Part shown: piece after piece, positions 27,571 through 34,671 of the stretch
Numbering within the stretch: the stretch's first letter is position 1
How the letters are laid out: every line of letters begins with the position of its first letter
Source: Candidatus Rifleibacteriota bacterium
Lineage (GTDB): Bacteria; Muiribacteriota; Ozemobacteria; Ozemobacterales; Ozemobacteraceae
DNA length: 64,000 bases
Direction of reading: 5' to 3'
Assembly: GCA_015233155.1 (NCBI GenBank)
Contig: JADFYG010000004.1
Location: forward strand, 98,005 to 162,004
Position numbers and translations under genes: made by a program
The notes under the pieces: generated by a model
The model's database searches: none
What the model was told of the DNA's origin: nothing
What the model saw: the letters and a program-made list of their open reading frames with translations, nothing else

Positions 27571-28845
27571 TTATTCAGTGTAAGAAGCCACTTTTCGCGA
27601 AAGAGTATTAGTGAGGTCCGGCTTCTTATCCTTGTCTTCCTGCATTTTGAATCGTAGTGCGAAGAGGGTGGCTCCTGTAATACAGGCAATTCCGGACACT
27701 GAAACGGTGAGCGGGGCTCCGATCCGATTGGCCATCCACCCGCCAAACAGTGCTCCCAGCGGCCCGCCACCCACAAAGGTCATTATATAAAGCGCCATCA
27801 CACGTCCGCGCAATTCATCCGGGATAATCGCCTGTATTAAAGTATTCGAAGCCGACCATTGGACGACCTGAAAAAAACCGATCGGAAACAGGAATACGGC
27901 AGACAGCCAGAATGTTTTAGACCAGGCGAAGAGTACCAGAGCTGCTCCATAACCCCACCCGGATCCGGAGATCCATCTTTCGAGCCCGTGGGCGGAACGT
28001 CGCGTTGCCAGCATCAGAGAGCCGAAAAGGGTGCCGATTCCGGCGGAAGCCATAAGCATTCCCAATCCGCGCACACCACCATCGAGTATTTTGTCCGAAA
28101 ATATTGGCATCAGAACGGCATAGAGCAATCCGAAGACGCTATTTACAACGAGAAGGGTCATCATGTTTCGCAGCGGTGGATTACCGACCGTAAATCGAAA
28201 CCCATCCAGAATTTCGGCGAGTGCTGACCGTGTCGTGGCGAGACGCGGCAGGTTTTTTGTGTCCATAAAAAGTAGTGCTACTATCACCGCGAGAAAACTG
28301 GCGGCGTTGATCAGGAAACACCAGCCTTCGCCAATGGTTGCTACTAATATCCCGGCAATGGCAGGCCCGATAGTTCGCGCAGAGTTGAACATGGCCGAAT
28401 TTAAAGCTATAGCATTGGCGAGGTCTTCCTTGCCCACCAACTCTATTACGAATGAATGTCTCGTAGGCATGTCAAAGGCGTTTACTATACCCAGAAGCGC
28501 TGTAAATACAAACAGATACGGGATCTTTACGAGATCAGCGAAAATCAGTCCGCCAAGGCCGAGGGCCAGGAGCATTGCTGCAGTCTGGGTGACCAGCAGG
28601 AGATAACGTTTGTTGAATCTATCAGCACAGGCACCGCCGATAGGAGCAAGCAGAAAAGCAGGGATCTGGTTGGCGAAGGTCATTGCGCCCAAAAGAATTG
28701 GAGAATGAGACAGTCTGTAAACCAGCCATGATTGTGCTACGTTCTGCATCCAGGTGCCAGTCAGCGAAGCCAGCTGGCCGATGAAATACAGACGATAGTT
28801 TCGGTGTTTGAGCGCACGAAAAGTCGAGAAAAGTTTGTTGTCCAT
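27571..28845 (-). CDS. MFS efflux transporter of the EntS/MFS_3 type
   Basis: 424 aa with 12 predicted TM helices. The N-terminus RNYRLYFIGQLASLTGTWMQ and the loop GGACADRFNKRYLLL are characteristic of the MFS_3 (enterobactin-exporter-like) family, whose members export small molecules or siderophores. No ligand can be assigned. It is transcribed towards the preceding MFS gene and is divergent from the glutaredoxin lipoprotein at 29062. Confidence 0.85.
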   Translation of the reverse strand: MDNKLFSTFRALKHRNYRLYFIGQLASLTGTWMQNVAQSWLVYRLSHSPILLGAMTFANQIPAFLLAPIGGACADRFNKRYLLLVTQTAAMLLALGLGGLIFADLVKIPYLFVFTALLGIVNAFDMPTRHSFVIELVGKEDLANAIALNSAMFNSARTIGPAIAGILVATIGEGWCFLINAASFLAVIVALLFMDTKNLPRLATTRSALAEILDGFRFTVGNPPLRNMMTLLVVNSVFGLLYAVLMPIFSDKILDGGVRGLGMLMASAGIGTLFGSLMLATRRSAHGLERWISGSGWGYGAALVLFAWSKTFWLSAVFLFPIGFFQVVQWSASNTLIQAIIPDELRGRVMALYIMTFVGGGPLGALFGGWMANRIGAPLTVSVSGIACITGATLFALRFKMQEDKDKKPDLTNTLSRKVASYTE

Positions 28846-28996
28846 CGCGAGAGTCAGACTATATCACGAAATTGATATGGAATGAAGGCGTGTATTGTAA
28901 ACAGGCATCAATAAAATGTTTCTCTCGAATGAGCAATACTTTACGAGATCTTTACAAAAATGCTTTAATAGTACTTCCTGAAACACGAGGTTTCCG

Positions 28997-29005
28997 TGCT
29001 ATAAT
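28997..29005 (+). promoter_or_regulatory. Extended -10 promoter of the glutaredoxin lipoprotein
   Basis: TGCTATAAT is an exact extended -10 element, 57 bases upstream of the ATG of the following gene. A weak -35 candidate (TTCCTG, 28975-28980) lies 19 bases upstream, acceptable for an extended -10 promoter. The gene also has a strong GGAGG Shine-Dalgarno sequence. Confidence 0.6.
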
Positions 29006-29061
29006 TTAACACAGGACGGAAAAATATTTGGTTACTGTCATATTTATCGAGGAGGAAGGCC

Positions 29062-29919
29062 ATGAAAAAGTTTTTTAAAGCAAGTCTGTTTATCCTTGTA
29101 ATGTTTTCTGTTTCTATCGCCATGACCGGGTGCAGTTTATCATCCATAATTAAAAAAATTGCCAGTGCCTTGGGGAAAGATCAAGCCACTAATACTGCCA
29201 CTGCGGTCGCAACAGCGACTACCACAGGGACTGCAGTTGTGACGGCTACTTCCACGAGCACTTCAACTGCTACGGGCACCAATGCTTGTATCGTTACGGT
29301 ATATGGCACTTCTACATGTCCCGCATGTGCTGCAACAAGGGATTATTTGAGATCTAAGGGCATTCCTTTCGTCGATAAGGATGTTGGAAGCGATCCAGCC
29401 GCTCAGCAGGAAATGGCCAGCAAGGCTCAGGCAAGTGGTCTTGACCCGAGCGGTGTACCGATTATCGATGTTTGTGGTGATGTGGTGCAGGGCTTCAGTC
29501 AGGCAAATCTTGAACAACTGCTGCAAAAGCACGGTTTGCTGGGCGGTACCGCAACGGCAACCTCTGCAAATACCGTATCCAATACCGGAACCGGGACCGG
29601 AACTCAAACCAACGCATGTACAATAACGATCTATGGCACTTCCTCCTGTCCATGGTGCACGAAAGCCAGGGAATACATGAAGTCAAAGGGCGTTCCTTTT
29701 GCTGACAAGGATGTTGGTCAGGATCAAGCTGCCAACCAGGAAATGGTTCAAAAATTGAAAGCCAAGGGAATTTCTCCGAGCGGTGTTCCGGTCATTGATA
29801 TTTGTGGAGATATGATGGTTGGATATAGCGAGGGACAGATTGACCAATTATTGCAGAAGCACGGTTTCACCTCTGGAGGCTCCGGCGGCGATTCACAGAA
29901 AAACAATCCCGGAAACTAA
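29062..29919 (+). CDS. Lipoprotein with two tandem glutaredoxin-like domains
   Basis: 285 aa. A signal peptide with lipobox (AMTGC, about residue 24) is followed by a Thr/Ala-rich linker (about 40-72) and two repeated glutaredoxin-fold domains (about 75-165 and 185-270). Each has a redox motif near the start (CPAC, CPWC) and the cis-proline segment SGVP about 50 residues later, so both should be catalytically competent. A second conserved Cys (DVCGD, DICGD) occurs in each. The protein is predicted to be exported and lipid-anchored, whereas glutaredoxins are normally cytoplasmic and glutathione-dependent, so a thiol-disulfide role in the envelope is an inference. Own extended -10 promoter and a strong terminator, so monocistronic. 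Confidence 0.9.
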   Translation: MKKFFKASLFILVMFSVSIAMTGCSLSSIIKKIASALGKDQATNTATAVATATTTGTAVVTATSTSTSTATGTNACIVTVYGTSTCPACAATRDYLRSKGIPFVDKDVGSDPAAQQEMASKAQASGLDPSGVPIIDVCGDVVQGFSQANLEQLLQKHGLLGGTATATSANTVSNTGTGTGTQTNACTITIYGTSSCPWCTKAREYMKSKGVPFADKDVGQDQAANQEMVQKLKAKGISPSGVPVIDICGDMMVGYSEGQIDQLLQKHGFTSGGSGGDSQKNNPGN

Positions 29920-29930
29920 TTAAAAGTAAT

Positions 29931-29963
29931 AAAGGAACCCTGTTGAAAAACAGGGTTCCTTTT
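29931..29963 (+). terminator. Rho-independent terminator after the glutaredoxin lipoprotein
   Basis: AAAGGAACCCTG and CAGGGTTCCTTT form a perfect 12-bp stem with an eight-base loop and run into a short T-tract, starting 11 bases after the stop codon. Confidence 0.9.
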
Positions 29964-30013
29964 GTGCCTTTAGCTGTTTATAGAGTTGTGGGTTGAATGG
30001 AAACTTGTGGAAA

Positions 30014-31453
30014 ATGAGTGCAAAAACGATCCTTGAGCAGCAGCCGCGTGGATTTGTTTTGCCATTGGTTTTTTGCTTGGTTGGAATCATGTTGGCATTT
30101 GGAGGAGCGTATTTTTTCTCTACACTCCAATCCAAGAATAGTTTTCAGGTTTTTTTTCGCGATGAAGTGAGTAGAATAATCGCAGAAAGCGCTTTAGCCG
30201 AATGGCGCGCTACTTTTATTTCCAAACGCATGAATGATCCGGTTCTGAAGAGTCTGATTCAAAACCCCAAGACGACCTCTTCAGCTGTTGCCATTTCCAG
30301 CGATGATCTTCCAAGAACTAAGGAGCTTGCGACAAAACTATTGGGTGCCGGGCGCTGGGCTCTCAAAGGGAAGGTAAGTGTTCAGAATATAGACAACGAG
30401 TTGATTGAAAATGTTGCGGGGATTAGTAAAAGAGGGGCTTTTGGGAATGAATATCAGGGGACTCTGAAGGTTGATTTCTCCGTTGTCTTAGGACCCGCCA
30501 ATCAATCGGCGTCTTCAAAATCCAGTTTTTCTTTCGAATTTGACATCAAATATACGTGTTTAAGAAGCAAGCCAGCTGACCGCTTGAATCGCGGATATAC
30601 GTCCAATGCACTTAATGACTATGTGTTGTATATCCGGGATGGACAAGTGGAGTTCGCCTCTCCTGCTAACTGGAGTTTGAGAAACACTGACCGGACTCTT
30701 ACACTTGGTCATTCAGATCCAGCCAAGCCAGGAAAGATTTTTTTGGGCGGAGCAGATGCCACAACAGTTGCTGCAGTTGCTGCTTGCGGGAAAATTTTAT
30801 TTTCTGATACTAATGACCATCTTGAATCAAAATTGCCCGATCCGCCCCTTATCGGGAAAACGGGTCCAGTTGGATTTGACCGTTTTCTCCCATTTTCTAC
30901 TCAACTTCTCAGATCATTTACCTTTAAGGATTCGAAGGAATTATTCCATAGTCCTTTTTATGACGGAAGTGTCTTGAAATTAGATGGTATTTTTTTTATT
31001 GAAGATTCAGTAAATGGATTGGTTATTCCTAAAGGTTTGAAATATGAGGGAAAAGGTATTCTCATCTCATATGGGGACATAAAAATAGAGGGAAGTTTCA
31101 AAAAAAAGTCTTCTTCAGATGGGCCTTGCGTTCTATACACATGGGTAGGAAAAATATTCGCCAATGCAGTGGAACAAGGTCGAATAGAAGCTTCCCTGGT
31201 TGCTCTAAAATATAATTATGCTCCCACAAATCCTGATAATACGAAGTCCGCAGTGGACTTTTCGCAAAGAAAAGCGGAGGTATTGGGGAATCTTCTTGCA
31301 GATCGTTTGAATTTGGAATCGATGTCTTCGAATCAGACCAATTCAATTACATATGATAATGAATCTTTTCAGGGCGATGAATTATATACGGTTACCCTGG
31401 GTGGAAGATTAAGAAAAATGGAAGCCATTTTCAGCGACAAGAGTCCGCAATAA
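30014..31453 (+). CDS. GspK/PilX-like large minor pseudopilin (second trio)
   Basis: About 479 aa from ATG 30014. The track start is TTG 29993, which adds only a hydrophilic heptapeptide. The leader ends in PRG, then FVLPLVFCLVGIMLAFGG, a prepilin-like helix without Glu5, as in GspK/PilX tip proteins. A helical segment (EVSRIIAESALAEW) follows at about 50-65. The remainder is a large extracytoplasmic domain that shares patterns with the 658-aa protein at 8760-10736 (GKG-hydrophobic, LYT-x-x-G, and a terminal stretch around NSITYD), so they are paralogues. First gene of the second K-I-J order. Confidence 0.75.
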   Translation: MSAKTILEQQPRGFVLPLVFCLVGIMLAFGGAYFFSTLQSKNSFQVFFRDEVSRIIAESALAEWRATFISKRMNDPVLKSLIQNPKTTSSAVAISSDDLPRTKELATKLLGAGRWALKGKVSVQNIDNELIENVAGISKRGAFGNEYQGTLKVDFSVVLGPANQSASSKSSFSFEFDIKYTCLRSKPADRLNRGYTSNALNDYVLYIRDGQVEFASPANWSLRNTDRTLTLGHSDPAKPGKIFLGGADATTVAAVAACGKILFSDTNDHLESKLPDPPLIGKTGPVGFDRFLPFSTQLLRSFTFKDSKELFHSPFYDGSVLKLDGIFFIEDSVNGLVIPKGLKYEGKGILISYGDIKIEGSFKKKSSSDGPCVLYTWVGKIFANAVEQGRIEASLVALKYNYAPTNPDNTKSAVDFSQRKAEVLGNLLADRLNLESMSSNQTNSITYDNESFQGDELYTVTLGGRLRKMEAIFSDKSPQ

Positions 31454-31488
31454 CGGCATATTTTCAATATTCGGTTGTCGGAGCAAAA

Positions 31489-31950
31489 TTGGAAAGAAGA
31501 TCGGGATTTACTTTATTAGAACTGTTGATTGCAACGATTTTTCTTGTTGTTGCAGTAGTTTCGATGTTTTCTTTTTTTACTTCTTCCAATCGGGGATCGC
31601 TGGACGCTTACCGGGAAGCTATTGCATATTCCCTGGCTCAGGAAGCTCAGGAATGGGTTGCCGGCCTGGGGTATGAAAAATTGGTCGAGATGCAATTAAA
31701 TCCTGCGAATCCACTTGTCACCAGACTTGGATTGGACAACTTTGTAAGCATTGAGTCCGTTCGGTTGGACGATGGTTCATTAGTTAACTACCCAACTGAT
31801 TATCAGCAGTTTGAGAGGAAGATCCAGCTTGTTCATTTTCCGTCTGATAAAATTATCCTGGTCAGGGTTACGGTGCAGCCTAAGACAAAAGCGTTTATAA
31901 GGCGTGGAAGTGTTGTTCTTGAGAAAATAGTCGGAGCGGAATATGACTAA
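31489..31950 (+). CDS. GspI/PilV-like minor pseudopilin (second trio)
   Basis: 153 aa with leader MERRSG followed by FTLLELLIATIFLVVAV, a textbook prepilin cleavage site (Gly before the cut, Glu at +5). The start is TTG, supported by GGAG six bases upstream. The small C-terminal domain resembles in size and pattern the I-like protein of the first trio (SLAQEAQEWVAGLGYEKL here, SLAKEPIEVFRSFGYEWL there). Overlaps the following J-like gene by eight bases. Confidence 0.82.
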   Translation: MERRSGFTLLELLIATIFLVVAVVSMFSFFTSSNRGSLDAYREAIAYSLAQEAQEWVAGLGYEKLVEMQLNPANPLVTRLGLDNFVSIESVRLDDGSLVNYPTDYQQFERKIQLVHFPSDKIILVRVTVQPKTKAFIRRGSVVLEKIVGAEYD

Positions 31951-32560
31951 ATCGGGAACAACTCTGATTGAACTAATGTTCGTAATTGTTATTGCATCAA
32001 TGATCATGATCCCAACCATTGATTTTCTAATATCAAGCCAAAGAACTGCAACAAAAGGATTCGGAAAACTTGAAACGCTCGAAACAACAAGATTTATTCT
32101 CGAGAAAGTTCAGCGGGATTTGAAGGTCTTATGTTCCGAACCCGGTCATGGTTTTATGCCCATTTCAACGACAACATACTCTTTTACATTTCCGGTTTTC
32201 CCATCAGGAACCGGATATGTCGGTGACGATATTCCGGTTAATATTGTCAGCTATATTTTCGATCCGGCAAAAATGACTCTCACCAGAACGATTAAAATTC
32301 ATCCACTTTTAGCTGCTCCAGCACAATCATTTTTTTCTAAAATAGTTGCTACAAATGTTGCATCATTCTCCATTTGCCCCAAAGAAATGTTGAGTATGCG
32401 ATATTACGACATTCAAGTCTTGTGTCAATCAAACAACCCGGCCAGCAAACAGGTCCAGATATTTCTCCGGGCGGCAGTCCGTTCTGATTATGAGGCACGA
32501 TTGGGGCGCTCGCCTTTTCTTGTTACCAATAGGCGGACCAAGCTGAGTTATCCGCCATGA
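31943..32560 (+). CDS. GspJ/PulJ-like minor pseudopilin (second trio)
   Basis: 205 aa with leader MTKSG followed by TTLIELMFVIVIASMIM, a standard prepilin motif with Glu5. The downstream segment ETTRFILEKVQRDLK corresponds to the position of EARRILKQVTNDLK in the first J-like protein, supporting paralogy. The start overlaps the I-like gene by eight bases and the stop overlaps the beta-lactamase start by four bases (ATGA), so the three proteins are made from one translationally coupled message. Confidence 0.82.
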   Translation: MTKSGTTLIELMFVIVIASMIMIPTIDFLISSQRTATKGFGKLETLETTRFILEKVQRDLKVLCSEPGHGFMPISTTTYSFTFPVFPSGTGYVGDDIPVNIVSYIFDPAKMTLTRTIKIHPLLAAPAQSFFSKIVATNVASFSICPKEMLSMRYYDIQVLCQSNNPASKQVQIFLRAAVRSDYEARLGRSPFLVTNRRTKLSYPP

Positions 32561-33420
32561 ATATCTTTCCGGGAATATATCAACTTTTTTGCTCTTTTCC
32601 AAAATATTATAAAAAATATGTAATTAAAAAAGCCTGCTGGTTGTTGTGTTACGTATTTTTTTTATCACCTCTGACTGCGACGCTATTTGCAACCGAGTTG
32701 CCGAATATTGATTTCACGCCCTTTTTCAATGGATTTTCCGGAGCATTCGTGTTTCTCGATCTTCGGGCGGACAAATATATCCGATATGGTGGTGAGAGGT
32801 GTCAGGAACCCTTGTCGCCATGTTCGACTTTCAAGATTCCGAATTCGATGGTTGGTCTGGAGACTGGGGTTATTTCTGGTCCTGATCATCTTTTTCCCTG
32901 GGATGGAATACAGCGTTCATTTGAAATCTGGAATCGAGATCATACTCTGCGTTCAGCGGTCAAAAATTCGGTTGTCTGGTATTTTCAGCGACTTGCGCAG
33001 ATGGTTGGAGAACGGCGCATGAGTCAATATCTCCGTTTGTTTTCATACGGAAACCAGGATATTTCCGGCGGTTTGACAGTATTCTGGCTCGGAAGTTCGC
33101 TCAAAATTTCGGCGGATGAACAGGTGGCATTCCTGAAAAAGTGGATCCAGCGAAGTTTGCCTGTTTCCATCAAAACAATGGACATAGTCGATAAGATCAC
33201 ATGTCTCGCAAAAACCCCGGAAGGCGAGTTTCACGGCAAAACCGGTTCAAATGTGAAGCAGGGCAAAAGTATACTCGGATGGTTTGTCGGCTATGTGTCC
33301 AGCGGAGCTGATCGGTACATTTTTGCGCTCAATATCGTTTCCGGAAATAATGCGGACGGAAAAACTGCACAAAATATTACTGAAAAAATCCTGCGTGCCC
33401 TGAAGATTCCGATAGATTAA
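32557..33420 (+). CDS. Class D (OXA-like) beta-lactamase or related penicillin-recognising serine enzyme
   Basis: 287 aa. A signal sequence or membrane anchor lies at about 24-45 after an unusually long N-terminal segment, then a penicillin-recognising domain. All class D signatures are present with near-canonical spacing: STFK (Ser90 nucleophile, Lys93 the expected carboxylated base), SVV (138-140), YGN (164-166), Trp177 in FWLGSSLKIS and KTG (228-230). The segments around STFKIPN, YGNQDISGG and LKIS are very like OXA-1/OXA-10-type enzymes. Hydrolysis of beta-lactams in the periplasm is the expected activity. A BlaR-type sensor role is unlikely because no extra domain is present. The start overlaps the pseudopilin gene by four bases, an unusual neighbourhood. 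No transposase, integron or attachment-site signature was seen. Confidence 0.92.
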   Translation: MNIFPGIYQLFCSFPKYYKKYVIKKACWLLCYVFFLSPLTATLFATELPNIDFTPFFNGFSGAFVFLDLRADKYIRYGGERCQEPLSPCSTFKIPNSMVGLETGVISGPDHLFPWDGIQRSFEIWNRDHTLRSAVKNSVVWYFQRLAQMVGERRMSQYLRLFSYGNQDISGGLTVFWLGSSLKISADEQVAFLKKWIQRSLPVSIKTMDIVDKITCLAKTPEGEFHGKTGSNVKQGKSILGWFVGYVSSGADRYIFALNIVSGNNADGKTAQNITEKILRALKIPID

Positions 33421-33426
33421 TACTCT

Positions 33427-33481
33427 GACATAATTTTTCGGACATGAGCGCCGTATCCTCCGTGTCGAAATAAGTTATGTC
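33427..33481. terminator. Imperfect hairpin between convergent genes
   Basis: GACATAA at one end and TTATGTC at the other are exact complements, and the inner stretches (TTTTTCG, GACA versus TGTC, GAAAT) pair imperfectly. The element lies between the end of the beta-lactamase gene and the convergent end of the PEGA gene, so it is probably a bidirectional terminator. T-runs are weak. The rest of this 143-bp gap holds nothing else recognisable. Confidence 0.45.
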
Positions 33482-33563
33482 ATATGAATTAATTTCAATG
33501 CCTCTTTGTGACCACTGATTTCATGATGAAAATATGGTGTGAGGTCTCCATAAATCGCTGAAA

Positions 33564-34655
33564 TTACAGGCGTTTGAGATTGACAAACGTATGATAGCGA
33601 TTGATGCTGGAATTGACCTTGCCTTCGAAAACTGTGCCATCGTCACTGATTGTAGCTTCCAACTGTAGCTGTCCCTTCCAGGATTTCAGATTCAGTTTGT
33701 GGTTTTCGAAGGTGCCGGTCCAGCGGTATTTTGTCTGAAGATCCCATTCTTTCATGCTCAGCATCGATCGCTCCGGAAGATATGTGTCGGCATACATTGT
33801 GATCGAGGTGCCACTTTGCTGGATCTCGACGATAGAATCTTTTCGCAAAATAGCCTTGCTGCTGCCCTTGAACTCTACACGCCAGGCACCGGCAATACTG
33901 GACATGTCTTTCAAAGGCTTGCCAGTCTCCACAGGAGCAGGAGGCGGGATTACAGCGGCAGGCTGAACTGCGGTTGTGGAAATCGCCTGCAAGGTAACAT
34001 CGAAACTGACTGTTTCGCCATCCGGGATCTTGCGCTGTACCTTATATGTCATATAGCCTGGGGCAAAAATGTCGATATCGTACATTCCGCCTGAGCCGAT
34101 AATGACGATTTCATTCACGTTTCCCTTCAGGATACCGTCTATGCGCACTTTGGCTCCCGGGGTTGAGCAGTTAACGAAAACTCCCGCATCCTTTTTCAAA
34201 GTTGTGGAAGTGACAGTCCCGAGCAACGGATGATGTATCTCCAGTATTGGCTCATGTTTTTCGGTAGGTCCAGGCGTGCCTGTAGTCTGTGGCTCTTCGG
34301 GATCGACATCTTCCATGTCGACTGTCACTGGAGCCTCCGGGAGGGGGTCAGATATTTTGGCGGGTGTATCCGCACTCGAATGCTTACTGCTGGTATCCTG
34401 CAAACTCATGGCATCGGAAGCATTTGCCGCACTATTGTTCACTCCAGCTGAATTGCCGGGTGTTTCGCCGTTCGACTCATCCGGTTCTGTTGATGGTTTC
34501 GCGATTTTTTTTGCGTGGTGCTTCTTTTTGGGCGTTTCATCTTTGGCTTTCTCTGCAAAAGACGCAGGTATAAGCACTAAGCTGCATATCAAAGATATAA
34601 TTGCGAAAAGCATAATGCCAACCGGCCTTGGACTTCTGTTAAGATCGAATTTCAT
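33564..34655 (-). CDS. Secreted PEGA-domain protein
   Basis: About 363 aa from ATG 34655, which has GGGAGGG eight bases upstream. The track start 34682 overlaps the kinase gene and is less likely. A signal peptide (cleavage near ASFA-EKAK) is followed by a long hydrophilic low-complexity linker, a PEGA-like beta-sandwich at about 155-225 (TPGAKVRIDGILKGNV, then DIFAPGYMTYKVQRKIPDGE), a Pro-rich hinge, and a C-terminal beta-rich domain (about 255-363) without recognisable active-site residues. PEGA domains are often found on extracytoplasmic parts of kinases and surface proteins. It directly follows the kinase gene, whose own C-terminus also carries a PEGA domain, so the two products may act together. 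Confidence 0.8.
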   Translation of the reverse strand: MKFDLNRSPRPVGIMLFAIISLICSLVLIPASFAEKAKDETPKKKHHAKKIAKPSTEPDESNGETPGNSAGVNNSAANASDAMSLQDTSSKHSSADTPAKISDPLPEAPVTVDMEDVDPEEPQTTGTPGPTEKHEPILEIHHPLLGTVTSTTLKKDAGVFVNCSTPGAKVRIDGILKGNVNEIVIIGSGGMYDIDIFAPGYMTYKVQRKIPDGETVSFDVTLQAISTTAVQPAAVIPPPAPVETGKPLKDMSSIAGAWRVEFKGSSKAILRKDSIVEIQQSGTSITMYADTYLPERSMLSMKEWDLQTKYRWTGTFENHKLNLKSWKGQLQLEATISDDGTVFEGKVNSSINRYHTFVNLKRL

Positions 34656-34671
34656 TAGTTTTTGCCCTCCC

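Noticed and set aside
32557-33420. Recently acquired mobile resistance cassette
   Set aside because: No transposase, integrase, attC-like site or terminal repeats are visible and the gene overlaps the pseudopilin gene, so recent cassette capture is not supported.
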